Notes under the pieces: model-generated | The model's database searches: none | The model's input: only the letters and a program-made list of their open reading frames with translations | What the model was told of the DNA's origin: nothing | Assembly: GCF_051961495.1 (NCBI RefSeq) | Contig: NZ_JBQCDF010000207.1 | Span: 22,616-86,615, forward strand | From: Cytophaga sp051961495 | GTDB taxonomy: Bacteria > Bacteroidota > Bacteroidia > Cytophagales > Cytophagaceae | Reading direction: 5' to 3' | Length of the DNA stretch: 64,000 bases | Program-made: the position numbers and the translations under genes | Shown: positions 9,355-18,168 of the stretch, one piece after another | Layout: each line of letters opens with the position of its first letter | Position numbering within the stretch: position 1 is the stretch's first letter

Positions 9355-9412
9355 AAAAAGCGTTCCGACCCTGCCCCCGATAGCTATCGGGATCAGGGTC
9401 GGAACGCTTTTA
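9355..9412. terminator. long hairpin terminator with CCCGATAGCTATCGGG core
   Basis: AAAAGCGTTCCGACCCTG pairs with CAGGGTCGGAACGCTTTT around an inner CGATAGCTATCG palindrome. It lies between the convergent peptidase and response-regulator genes and ends in T or A runs on both strands, so it can serve both. The core recurs at 52381. Confidence 0.9.
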
Positions 9413-9438
9413 TTCATACCTATTTATATAGAAAGGAA

Positions 9439-9834
9439 CTACTTTAATAAAGCACCAGCCTGTTCGTGCGTAAGTGGTTTTACCAGGTAATTATTAATTC
9501 CTAAATGATTCATTTGTAAGATATCCATAATGTCTTCAGAGCTTGACAATGGATAAACGGTTGTTTGTGCAAAGGTTTCAGCTAATTCTCTGTTATACTT
9601 TTCTAAAAACTGAAAACCATTCATGATAGGCATATTTATGTCTAAAAAAATAATCCCCTTCCGGGTATTTTGCTGATTTTCCAGCTGAGATTTCAAAATT
9701 GCCAAAGCTTCCTCCCCATTTGTGGCAATGTAAATCTTATCCTGGGTTAAATATTTACTTATTATTCGTTGATGTATAAAATTCTGAATCTCATCATCAT
9801 CTACCAACAATACCCATTCAACCTTTGAATTCAT
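9439..9834 (-). CDS. single-domain response regulator (CheY-like)
   Basis: The 131 residues are one receiver domain and nothing else. The acidic pocket is DDD at 12-14, the phosphoacceptor is Asp65 in FLDINMP, the Ser/Thr switch lies in PLSSSED near 97-99, and the conserved lysine is Lys119 in LVKPL. No output domain and no neighbouring kinase are present. It probably acts by protein contact or as a phosphorelay intermediate. Its partner cannot be told from context. Confidence 0.92.
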   Translation of the reverse strand: MNSKVEWVLLVDDDEIQNFIHQRIISKYLTQDKIYIATNGEEALAILKSQLENQQNTRKGIIFLDINMPIMNGFQFLEKYNRELAETFAQTTVYPLSSSEDIMDILQMNHLGINNYLVKPLTHEQAGALLK

Positions 9835-10117
9835 CCCTTAAACAACTAAATGCTATCAACAAATTAATAAATCAACACTGATTTACACAATAAAATATTA
9901 AAAAAGGTACAGAAAAATGAACTAAATACAAACTTATTCATTTAAATTCTCGTACAAATGAGTAATACTGTGATTCGCTGGCAAATAGCTATCATTTAAG
10001 CAATAAAATGGGTATTACTTAAATTTTGAGCCTATTGCCGATTCTATTCGGAACAATCAAAGATAGAAAAAAAAGTCACACTAATTCGATTTGTTGAATA
10101 AAAAAAATTTAAGTGAC
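9835..10117. other. AT-rich intergenic region between divergent regulators
   Basis: About 280 bases lie between the response regulator and the XRE regulator, which are transcribed away from each other. It must hold both promoters. I see no exact TAnnTTTG box and no convincing hairpin. A short GCCGATTCTATTCGG inverted repeat at about 10036-10050 could be an operator for the XRE protein. Confidence 0.4.
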
Positions 10118-10486
10118 ATGAATACACCTGTACATGCAAGGATCGAAATGATTCTAAAACATTTTAATTTGAATCAGAAACAATTGGCTAAGCAAGCTGG
10201 GTTACCGGAAAATACGTTATCCAACGCTAAGAAAGGAAAAAACATTCCTAACATTGAGTTCTTCAATGCTATTTACAAAGCCTTGCCGACAATCAATCCG
10301 CATTGGCTGTACATGGGCAATGGACACATGTTAGCAGATAGCCAGAATGGTAGCACTTCTTCTATTGATGAGCAGGAAATTGCTAAGAAAATGGATAGCA
10401 TGATCAAAGAAATTGATTATTTGCGCGAACAGATCCGCGATAAAGAAGAGATCATCAATCTTCTAAAAACAAATCGTGTTGTATAA
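10118..10486 (+). CDS. XRE/CI-type helix-turn-helix regulator
   Basis: The N-terminal third is a helix-turn-helix (LNQKQLAKQAGLPENTLSNAK, then KNIPNIEFFNAIYKALP), followed by HWLYMGNGHML, typical of phage-repressor-like XRE proteins. The last 35 residues are a charged coiled-coil-like helix (KMDSMIKEIDYLREQIRDKEE) likely used to dimerise. I chose the ATG at 10118 (122 residues) over an upstream TTG at 10091 because the added nine residues are lysine/asparagine-rich and precede the domain. No prophage genes are nearby, so this looks like a chromosomal regulator. Target unknown. Confidence 0.85.
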   Translation: MNTPVHARIEMILKHFNLNQKQLAKQAGLPENTLSNAKKGKNIPNIEFFNAIYKALPTINPHWLYMGNGHMLADSQNGSTSSIDEQEIAKKMDSMIKEIDYLREQIRDKEEIINLLKTNRVV

Positions 10487-10564
10487 TACACGGAACATTA
10501 CAAACAAAAAACGAGAAAAAATATTTGAGTATCTGCATCGCAGGTCTTGAACATAATCGACGAA

Positions 10565-10608
10565 AACAAAAACAGCGTCCCGATAACCATCGGGACGCTG
10601 TTTTTGTT
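10565..10608. terminator. hairpin terminator between convergent genes
   Basis: AACAAAAACAGCGTCCCGAT pairs perfectly with its 20-base reverse complement around a 4-base loop (AACC). The A- and T-rich ends let it work for both the XRE gene and the convergent BI-1 gene. Confidence 0.92.
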
Positions 10609-10629
10609 TATATACATTTAATAAATGTA

Positions 10630-11367
10630 TTATTCTCTTCTGCTGGATAGCTTAACCAGTAGTTTCAATATTTCAATATAGAGCCAAACAAGTGTTACCA
10701 GCAATCCAAAAGACGCATACCACTCCATATACTTCGGTGCTGCATTAGCTTCACCCTGCTCAATAAAATCAAAGTCAAGCACCAGGTTTAATGCTGCAAT
10801 TACTACTACAACCAGGCTGAAAATGATCCCGACAATTCCATTTCCGTGGATCAAAGGAATCTGAATTCCAAAAAATCCAAGTACCATCGAAACCAAATAA
10901 ATCAGCGCAATTGCACCGGTTGCGGCAACAATACCAAGTTTAAAGTTTTCAGTTGCTTTTATTAAACCAGAACGATATGCCAGCAACAAACAAAGAAATG
11001 TTGCACAAGTCAACAAAACCGCCTGAATGGCGATACCTGGATACATTGCATCAAAGAAGCCGGAGATCGCACCCAAAAATACGCCTTCGAATAAAGCATA
11101 GGCAGGAGCTGTATACGGAGACCATGTTGGTTTAAAGCTTGTTGCTAATCCTGCTATTAAAGCCAGAATTGCTGCGCCAATAACGTATGCAGCGCCTGCA
11201 TCCGGTTTCAGCATAAAATCCCATGACAGAATTGCGGTACAAAAAACCAGACCGATCAGAATAAAACTTTTGTTGACCGTCCCTCTGATCGTCATTGTTT
11301 CTTCGCCACTAATGGCCCTAACGTTAAACGTATTTTCATTCAGGGCCGGATTTGAAGTTCTTAACAT
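10630..11367 (-). CDS. Bax inhibitor-1/YccA family membrane protein
   Basis: A hydrophilic N-terminus (to about 30) is followed by about seven transmembrane segments, with the family's ALFEGVFLGAISGFF motif in the middle and a C-terminal EWYASFGLLVTLVWLYIEILKLL helix. Length 245 is normal. BI-1 relatives are inner-membrane proteins proposed to conduct calcium or modulate FtsH; the bacterial role is not settled. It is divergent from valS with 123 bases between starts. Confidence 0.88.
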   Translation of the reverse strand: MLRTSNPALNENTFNVRAISGEETMTIRGTVNKSFILIGLVFCTAILSWDFMLKPDAGAAYVIGAAILALIAGLATSFKPTWSPYTAPAYALFEGVFLGAISGFFDAMYPGIAIQAVLLTCATFLCLLLAYRSGLIKATENFKLGIVAATGAIALIYLVSMVLGFFGIQIPLIHGNGIVGIIFSLVVVVIAALNLVLDFDFIEQGEANAAPKYMEWYASFGLLVTLVWLYIEILKLLVKLSSRRE

Positions 11368-11490
11368 CGTTTTTATTGTTGATTGTGAATATTAAATACA
11401 ATAATACTACAAATTAGTGTTTTTCCATGCTGGAAGAAATAACTAACTTGCACCTTCATTTAGCTGTAACGTACTAGTTCGATAATTCTT

Positions 11491-14133
11491 ATGTCTGAAA
11501 TTCGCAAAACCTATTCCCCGGTTGAGGTAGAAAATAAATGGTATTCATATTGGCAGGAAAATAAATTCTTTCATTCTGAGCCCAATACAGCTAAAAAACC
11601 TTTCACAATTGTAATTCCGCCGCCAAACGTAACCGGCGTTTTACACATGGGCCATATGCTGAATAATACCATTCAGGATGTTTTGATCCGGAAAGCCCGC
11701 ATGGAAGGCAGAGAGAGCTGCTGGGTACCCGGAACCGATCATGCATCTATTGCTACAGAAGCAAAAGTTGTAGCCTTATTGCGTGAACAGGGAATTAAAA
11801 AAAGTGATCTTTCACGCGATAAATTCCTGAAACATGCCTGGGCGTGGAAAGATAAATACGGCGGCATTATTCTGGAACAATTAAAAAAGCTTGGCGCTTC
11901 CTGCGATTGGGACAGAACGCGCTTTACCATGGAGGATAATCTTTCAGACGCGGTTATCGAAGTGTTTAATAAGCTATACGAAGACGGTATGATCTATCGT
12001 GGGTTCCGCATGGTTAACTGGGATCCGGAAGGTAAAACAGCCTTGTCTGATGAAGAAGTAATTCACAAAGAAGTTCAATCGAAATTATATTACATAAAAT
12101 ACAAGGTTGTCGGCTCAGAAGATTTTGCTCTTGTAGCAACCACACGTCCCGAGACAATTCTTGGTGATACTGCCGTTTGTATACACCCGAAAGATGAGCG
12201 CTGGAAACATCTCAAAGGAAAAAAAGTTATTGTTCCGCTTATCAATAAAGAAATTCCGATCATCGAGGATGAATATGTTGATCTTGAATTCGGTACAGGT
12301 TGTTTAAAAGTAACTCCGGCGCACGATGTAAACGATTACCAGCTGGGCCAGAAACACGGTCTTGAAGTAATCGACATCATGAATGACGACGGTACCTTCA
12401 GTGAAAAAGCACAATTATATGTTGGTCTGGATCGCTTCAAGGTTCGTAAACAACTTTCTGCGGAATTAGAAGAAAAAGGGTATTTGGTAAAAACAGAAAA
12501 CCTGACCAATAATGTTGGTTATTCAGAGCGTACCAATGCAGTGGTTGAGCCCCGCCTTTCCCTGCAATGGTTTGTGAACATGCGCAGCTTCATGGATAAA
12601 CATCCGGAAGTGCTGAGCTCTGTAATGAACGATGAAATCAAATTACATCCTGCGAAATTTAAAAATAACTATAAGCTCTGGATCGATAATATTAAAGACT
12701 GGTGTATCTCCCGCCAATTATGGTGGGGACAGCGAATTCCTGCGTGGTATCTGGCCGACGGAAAATTTGTTGTAGCCATGAATGAAACCGAGGCGTTGAC
12801 CAAAGCTAAAGCGTTGACCGGTAATGCAGCACTTACACTTACTGATTTAAAACAGGATGAAGATGTACTGGATACCTGGTTCTCTTCCTGGTTGTGGCCA
12901 ATCTCAGTGTTTGATGGTTTTAAAGACCCGTCAAATGAAGATATTAAATATTATTACCCAACCGACGATCTGGTAACAGCTCCGGAAATTTTATTCTTCT
13001 GGGTAGCCCGTATGATCATGGCTGGCTATGCATTCAGAGGAGAAAAACCATTCAGCAATGTATATTTAACAGGTATTGTACGAGATAAGCAGGGCCGTAA
13101 AATGTCCAAGTCACTAGGCAACTCTCCTGACCCACTGGACCTGATTGCTAAGTATGGCGCCGATGGTGTGCGTTTTGGAATGCTGTTAAGTTCTCCTGCC
13201 GGAAATGATTTATTGTTTGATGATAAGTATTGTGAACAAGGTAGAAATTTTACCAATAAATTATGGAATGCATTCCGCTTGATTAAAGGTTGGGAAATTG
13301 ACAGCGCCTTACCTTATGCCAACGAAGCTTCAGTAAATTGGCTGAATGCAAAAATCCAGGCAAGCTTAACGGAGATTGAAGACCACTTCAGTAAATACCG
13401 TTTATCAGATGCTTTGATGAGTGTTTACAAACTGGTATGGGACGATTTGTGTGCCTGGTATCTGGAAATGATCAAGCCTGAATTCGGAAAACCAATTGAT
13501 GCAAAAACGTATCAGGAAACATTAACAATCTTTGAACAGGTGTTAAAGATTGTACACCCGTTCATGCCATTCATCACAGAAGAACTGTGGCATGAGATCA
13601 AGGAGCGTGAGACCAAAGATTGTGTAATCATTTCTCAATGGCCTGCGATTAAGCCATATTCACAGGAAGTGCTGATCAACGGAAACGCGATCATGGAAAT
13701 TATTACACAGCTGCGCAATATTCGTGTTTCTAAACAGTTAGCCAAAGATGTCCGCCCTGAATTATATATTAAAACAACTCAAAAAGAAACCTATCTGGCT
13801 TTTGAATCTGTAATAAAAAAACTAGGTTTAGCCGGAGAAATCAATTTTGTACAGGAAAAAGTTGAAGGCTGCGCATCATTTGTGATAAAAAATGATGAAT
13901 TCTTTTTCTCCATTCAATCTTCTCAAGTAGATGTGGCTGAGGAAAAAGCGCGAATTGAGAAAGAACTTGAATATACAAAAGGGTTTCTTGCATCCGTTGA
14001 AAAGAAACTTAGTAATGAAAAATTCGTACAAAATGCGGCGCCGCATATACTGGAGAACGAAAAACAAAAACAACAGGATGCGCTTTCAAAATTAAAATCA
14101 CTGGAAGAAGCGTTAAAAGAAATAGTTGCTTAA
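11491..14133 (+). CDS. valS: valyl-tRNA synthetase
   Basis: This class I aminoacyl-tRNA synthetase charges tRNA-Val. The HIGH-type motif is HMGHM at 52-56 and KMSKS is at 537-541. The CP1 editing domain holds TTRPETILGDTAVC, the anticodon-binding domain follows, and a C-terminal coiled-coil arm (VDVAEEKARIEKELEY onward) ends the protein. The 880 residues fit the bacterial family. The OmpA-family gene begins 31 bases downstream and may be read through. Confidence 0.97.
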   Translation: MSEIRKTYSPVEVENKWYSYWQENKFFHSEPNTAKKPFTIVIPPPNVTGVLHMGHMLNNTIQDVLIRKARMEGRESCWVPGTDHASIATEAKVVALLREQGIKKSDLSRDKFLKHAWAWKDKYGGIILEQLKKLGASCDWDRTRFTMEDNLSDAVIEVFNKLYEDGMIYRGFRMVNWDPEGKTALSDEEVIHKEVQSKLYYIKYKVVGSEDFALVATTRPETILGDTAVCIHPKDERWKHLKGKKVIVPLINKEIPIIEDEYVDLEFGTGCLKVTPAHDVNDYQLGQKHGLEVIDIMNDDGTFSEKAQLYVGLDRFKVRKQLSAELEEKGYLVKTENLTNNVGYSERTNAVVEPRLSLQWFVNMRSFMDKHPEVLSSVMNDEIKLHPAKFKNNYKLWIDNIKDWCISRQLWWGQRIPAWYLADGKFVVAMNETEALTKAKALTGNAALTLTDLKQDEDVLDTWFSSWLWPISVFDGFKDPSNEDIKYYYPTDDLVTAPEILFFWVARMIMAGYAFRGEKPFSNVYLTGIVRDKQGRKMSKSLGNSPDPLDLIAKYGADGVRFGMLLSSPAGNDLLFDDKYCEQGRNFTNKLWNAFRLIKGWEIDSALPYANEASVNWLNAKIQASLTEIEDHFSKYRLSDALMSVYKLVWDDLCAWYLEMIKPEFGKPIDAKTYQETLTIFEQVLKIVHPFMPFITEELWHEIKERETKDCVIISQWPAIKPYSQEVLINGNAIMEIITQLRNIRVSKQLAKDVRPELYIKTTQKETYLAFESVIKKLGLAGEINFVQEKVEGCASFVIKNDEFFFSIQSSQVDVAEEKARIEKELEYTKGFLASVEKKLSNEKFVQNAAPHILENEKQKQQDALSKLKSLEEALKEIVA

Positions 14134-14163
14134 TTTATAAATCGTTTACGAATCCCTAACAGA

Positions 14164-15126
14164 ATGAAACATCTTCTACGAATCCTAATTTTATTGCTGG
14201 TCGTATCGGCAACAGGTACTTTTGAAGTTGCTGCACAAAATCCGGCACAGAGCAAGAAGTACAAAAAGAAAGCAAAGGCTGCTAAAAAGAAAAAGAAAGA
14301 TGCCTATACACCAACCTATCATGATGCAGACTCTGATCATGACGGAGTACCTGATAGCCGTGACCAGTGTATACACACTCCGAAAGGCGAACCCGTAACA
14401 CCATTCGGTTGTCCTTATGACGTTGATTTTGATGGCATCTATGATTACGAAGATTCATGCCGCAACGAAGCTGGTCCGAGAGAAAACCATGGTTGCCCAT
14501 GGGGAGATAAAGACAATGATGGTATTATGGACAACGTAGACGAATGTCCTACCATACCAGGTTTGAAAATGTACCATGGCTGTCCGGATACAGATGGTGA
14601 TGGTATTCCGGATAACAAGGATAAGTGTCCGAAAGAACCAGGCACTGCTCAGTACGATGGCTGTCCTCCGCCATTCAAAGATTCAGATGGTGATGGTGTA
14701 GATGATTACACAGATTTATGTCCAAGTACACCTGGATTAAAAACAAACAGAGGTTGCCCTGAATTGAAACCTGCAGAGAAGGCAGCCCTTCAGAAAGCAT
14801 TCGACAACTTGTTATTCGAAACAGGTTCTGATGTAATTGTTTCTTCTTCATTCCAATCACTGGATGAGCTGGCAAAAGTATTGAGAAACAACCCTACTTA
14901 TAAGCTATACATCGAAGGCCATACAGATAATGTAGGTGATGATGAAGCCAACCTGGATCTTTCTAAACGCAGAGCAATTTCTGTGAAAAACTACCTTGTT
15001 TCAAAAGGTGTTGGCGCAACAAGATTGAGTACGGATGGCTTTGGTGAAGCAAGACCGGTTGATACAAATGAAACTCCGGAAGGACGTAAGAAAAACCGCC
15101 GTGTAGAAATGCACATTATTCAATAG
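14164..15126 (+). CDS. OmpA-family lipo/peptidoglycan-associated protein with thrombospondin type 3 repeats
   Basis: After a signal peptide (about 1-24) and a very lysine-rich stretch (30-46) come about five Asp-rich repeats of the DxDxDGxxDxxDxCP kind (residues 55-200). These are the thrombospondin type 3 calcium-binding style. A C-terminal OmpA domain (about 205-320) has the LDLSKRRAISVKNYL peptidoglycan-binding motif and ends KKNRRVEMHII. It should link the outer membrane to peptidoglycan, with the acidic repeats as a calcium-stiffened stalk (inference). It is followed by a strong terminator. Confidence 0.93.
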   Translation: MKHLLRILILLLVVSATGTFEVAAQNPAQSKKYKKKAKAAKKKKKDAYTPTYHDADSDHDGVPDSRDQCIHTPKGEPVTPFGCPYDVDFDGIYDYEDSCRNEAGPRENHGCPWGDKDNDGIMDNVDECPTIPGLKMYHGCPDTDGDGIPDNKDKCPKEPGTAQYDGCPPPFKDSDGDGVDDYTDLCPSTPGLKTNRGCPELKPAEKAALQKAFDNLLFETGSDVIVSSSFQSLDELAKVLRNNPTYKLYIEGHTDNVGDDEANLDLSKRRAISVKNYLVSKGVGATRLSTDGFGEARPVDTNETPEGRKKNRRVEMHIIQ

Positions 15127-15148
15127 ATAGAATAACACTTCATTTTAT

Positions 15149-15183
15149 AAAAAAGTCTGCCTGTTAAACAGGCAGACTTTTTT
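15149..15183 (+). terminator. intrinsic terminator after the OmpA gene
   Basis: AAAAAAGTCTGCCTG pairs with CAGGCAGACTTTTTT around a short loop, 22 bases after the stop. Confidence 0.95.
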
Positions 15184-15471
15184 GTTTTACTAAACGGCCT
15201 TTCATCACTGAAATATAACTTTCATAAGTTACGGTTACCTTGATTGTCTAAATAAGATTAAATAACTGTAAAATTCTTACTTTATAATTTCACAGAATAT
15301 AAGGTGGAATAAAATTATTAACATCCAATATTCTAAAATCATCTTCAATAATTTGAATGTTAATTACTTGATGTAATATTCCATTAAAATATCGTTTGAT
15401 TTTGTTAACTTTAGATAAAATTATCCGTTATAAAACTTAGCTATTTTTACACTAATTCTAGAAATAAGTAT
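15184..15471 (+). other. AT-rich upstream region of a T9SS cargo gene
   Basis: About 290 bases without a gene. The promoter for the following cargo gene should be here. TTAACTTTAG near 15407-15416 is one base off the TAnnTTTG box, with TTTGATTTTG just before it, but the match is imperfect. Nothing else is seen. Confidence 0.4.
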
Positions 15472-18015
15472 ATGACCAAATTTCAATCAATGAAAAAAAT
15501 ATTTTCGTTTGTTCTTTTTGTAAGTATTTTCTTACCTAAGAATACTGAAGCTCAAACCTGTCGTACAGATTTGTTGCTGGGTCAAAACATGGTTACGAAC
15601 GGTGATTTTTCTCAAAGTTATTCAGGCTGGACCTATACTCCTGATACAGACGGTGATTTAAATACGGGTCCGGATGGTTACAAACAATTTACAGGTGGTT
15701 TTTCTGTTCCGGGTAATATTTACGTTGGAACAGGTGCAGATATGTATAACTTCAATAATGCCTTTAACAAGCCTTTCAACGGTCATACTACGGGTGCTGC
15801 ATCAGATAACTTTTTAATGGTGGATGGGGTTTGCGTTGTTGGGATCAAATTATGGAGACAAACCAATATTCCTGTAGTTGCCAATACCAGATACTATTTC
15901 TCTGTATGGATCAACTCCTTAAAAGATAACCCGAACTATCCGGGTATCCTGAACTTTGACGTAAACGGTACCAACCTGGCAACAGGAATCGTGGCTCCGC
16001 TTATAGGTGGAGGTAGTGCCGGCGGTGCATGGAAAAAAGTCGAAGCCTTCTGGGATTCGGGTCCTACTCCTCCGGCTACTGTAACAATCAGTATTGAAGG
16101 TAACCAGACAGTCGGTTGCGGCGGTGTGACGGGTGAATCGGATTTTGCTATCGATGATATTTCATTTGTACCTGGTTGTTCTTATGGTGATCCGGGCCCT
16201 CAGCCGGATCTTGGACCAGACCAGACTCTTTGCGGTAAAGGAGGATCTATTACATTAAATACAAACGTAACACCTAAAGCAAGTATCACAGTTACCTGGA
16301 ACGATGGTACTACAGGTACAGGATTAGGTGCTCCTTATACAAAAGTAATAACTACTCCGGGTATCTATGCTGTCTGCGTAACCGATGGTTCTTCCTGTAC
16401 AAAAGCCGATGTTATTGTTATTACCAATACATTCAGTATTAATATCGGCGGTCCGTATAATTTCTGTTCAACCAGTTCACAAACATTGGATGCAGGTTTT
16501 AGCGGTATTGGCGTTACGTATCAGTGGTATAAAAACGGTACGCTTGTTCCATATCCCAATGACACAAAAACATATACAGCCACCTCTGCAGGTACCTACA
16601 GAGTGGATGTTACTGTACCAGGCTGTGGTACCCAATCCAGCACAACAACTATTACATCAACAGCTCCTGTCACTCCTATTGATGCATACTTCTGTGCGAC
16701 TTCAGGAGCTGTAACGGGTGTTACTTTAGGGGCAACCAACTCAAACAGCGCTAATTTAAGCTGGTACACCACAGCTACAGGCGGTACTGCCATAGCATCA
16801 GGTGTAAGTACACCAAATGGCACTACATCACAGCTTGCATTACCTTCGATCCCGATGGGCACAACGGCTACGCAAACTTATTATGTTGAAGATAATACCC
16901 AGGCAACCGGTACCATGGGGCCAACTGCTCTGGTAGGTTCTGACCAAAGTTTCTGGTCCGGTAACCTTGGTAATATTGGTATGTATTTTACTGCAAATCA
17001 AAATATAAAGATCAGTTCTGTCCAGATTCCAATCATCATTACTTCGAACAGCGGCTCTCCAATGAATATTTCTTTCGATTATACAGTTTTAAAATCCAAT
17101 GGATCGGCGTTATCTACTCCAATATCCGGAACAACCAATACAGTAAGTGTACCTGGTACAACTTCAAGCTATACAATGTTTACGTTTAACACTCCAGCGA
17201 TTGATATTCCCCAAGCACTTGCAGTTTCTGACGGACCTAATTTCTTATTAAGAATAACAGGAAAAACCAGCAGCTATGGCGATGGATCGTTCAGAGTCGG
17301 GGTAACTACCGGTAGTACAGCCTACCCATATGCAGCTTCATTAGGTTCAAGTGTAGCATCCATTACTTCGGGTTATGTGTATGGAAACCAGTCAGGCCAA
17401 TATGGAGGTTTGTATAACTGGAGCGTATCAACTAAAACTGTTTGTTCCCGCACACCTGTACGTGCCATCAGCAACTGTCCGCAACCGGTTACATGGACCA
17501 GCTTCTATCTTGTTCCGCAGGATAACAGCTGCAAAATTGTGTGGGGCACAGCAAACGAAATCAACAACAAATATTTTAGTGTTGAACGTTCTTCTGATGG
17601 TATTAATTTCCAAACCATTGGTACGATTACCGGAGCAGGAACCAGAGATTATGCATCGAACTATGTATTCATAGATGAAGCTCCGTTAGATGGCTTGTCG
17701 TATTACAGAATCACACAGCACGACATAGATGGCAGCACTAGTTCTACACAGATGAGACCATACAATGGCAAGGCAACTACATCAATCAGTGCCTACCCAA
17801 ACCCTTATCAGCATGCCACAACACTGGTAGTTTCAGGAACAGATCTGAATCCATATGTATATGCAATCTATACTGTAAGCGGTCAGCTGGTTGAATCAGG
17901 AGAAGGAAATTACAACGAACCAATATCAGTTGGCAGTGATATTGCCAAAGGTATGTATATGCTAACTGTTACAAACAGTACAGAAAAAGTAACGACAAAG
18001 ATTGTGAAACAATAA
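15472..18015 (+). CDS. large secreted T9SS cargo with N-terminal jelly-roll (CBM4/9-like) domain
   Basis: The 847-residue protein begins with a signal peptide (MKKIFSFVLF core; an internal ATG at 15490 may be the true start). Residues about 35-230 contain NMVTNGDFSQSYSGW and end ESDFAIDDISFVPGC, a pattern of carbohydrate-binding-like jelly-roll domains. Ig-like modules with paired cysteines follow (240-400). An FN3-like segment precedes the type A sorting domain (771-847, starting SISAYPNPYQ and ending KIVKQ). It is exported by T9SS and probably attached to the cell surface. A polysaccharide-binding role is inferred only. No catalytic domain is recognised. Confidence 0.85.
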   Translation: MTKFQSMKKIFSFVLFVSIFLPKNTEAQTCRTDLLLGQNMVTNGDFSQSYSGWTYTPDTDGDLNTGPDGYKQFTGGFSVPGNIYVGTGADMYNFNNAFNKPFNGHTTGAASDNFLMVDGVCVVGIKLWRQTNIPVVANTRYYFSVWINSLKDNPNYPGILNFDVNGTNLATGIVAPLIGGGSAGGAWKKVEAFWDSGPTPPATVTISIEGNQTVGCGGVTGESDFAIDDISFVPGCSYGDPGPQPDLGPDQTLCGKGGSITLNTNVTPKASITVTWNDGTTGTGLGAPYTKVITTPGIYAVCVTDGSSCTKADVIVITNTFSINIGGPYNFCSTSSQTLDAGFSGIGVTYQWYKNGTLVPYPNDTKTYTATSAGTYRVDVTVPGCGTQSSTTTITSTAPVTPIDAYFCATSGAVTGVTLGATNSNSANLSWYTTATGGTAIASGVSTPNGTTSQLALPSIPMGTTATQTYYVEDNTQATGTMGPTALVGSDQSFWSGNLGNIGMYFTANQNIKISSVQIPIIITSNSGSPMNISFDYTVLKSNGSALSTPISGTTNTVSVPGTTSSYTMFTFNTPAIDIPQALAVSDGPNFLLRITGKTSSYGDGSFRVGVTTGSTAYPYAASLGSSVASITSGYVYGNQSGQYGGLYNWSVSTKTVCSRTPVRAISNCPQPVTWTSFYLVPQDNSCKIVWGTANEINNKYFSVERSSDGINFQTIGTITGAGTRDYASNYVFIDEAPLDGLSYYRITQHDIDGSTSSTQMRPYNGKATTSISAYPNPYQHATTLVVSGTDLNPYVYAIYTVSGQLVESGEGNYNEPISVGSDIAKGMYMLTVTNSTEKVTTKIVKQ

Positions 18016-18028
18016 AAAAGCAATACGT

Positions 18029-18095
18029 TCAGTTAAAATAAAAAAAAGGAAGGTTGTGACTTAGTTACAACCTTCCTTTTTTTTATTTTAACTGA
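18029..18095. terminator. perfect 29-bp inverted repeat, two-way terminator
   Basis: Arms 18029-18057 and 18067-18095 are exact reverse complements with eight-base A/T runs inside, just after the cargo stop and before the convergent ald gene. It is immediately followed by a family A repeat. Confidence 0.93.
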
Positions 18096-18101
18096 CTTGC
18101 G

Positions 18102-18165
18102 GTGTAAAGTTTAGAGTGTAAAGTGTAACGATACTTTTACACTTTTACACTCTAAACTTTAAACT
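18102..18165. repeat. inverted repeat, family A copy
   Basis: GTGTAAAGTTTAGAGTGTAA at 18103 is repeated in reverse complement ending near 18165. The arms are the same units as in the palindrome at 3623-3691, with an imperfect centre. It abuts the ald stop region, so this convergent junction carries two stacked palindromes. Confidence 0.9.
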
Positions 18166-18168
18166 ACA

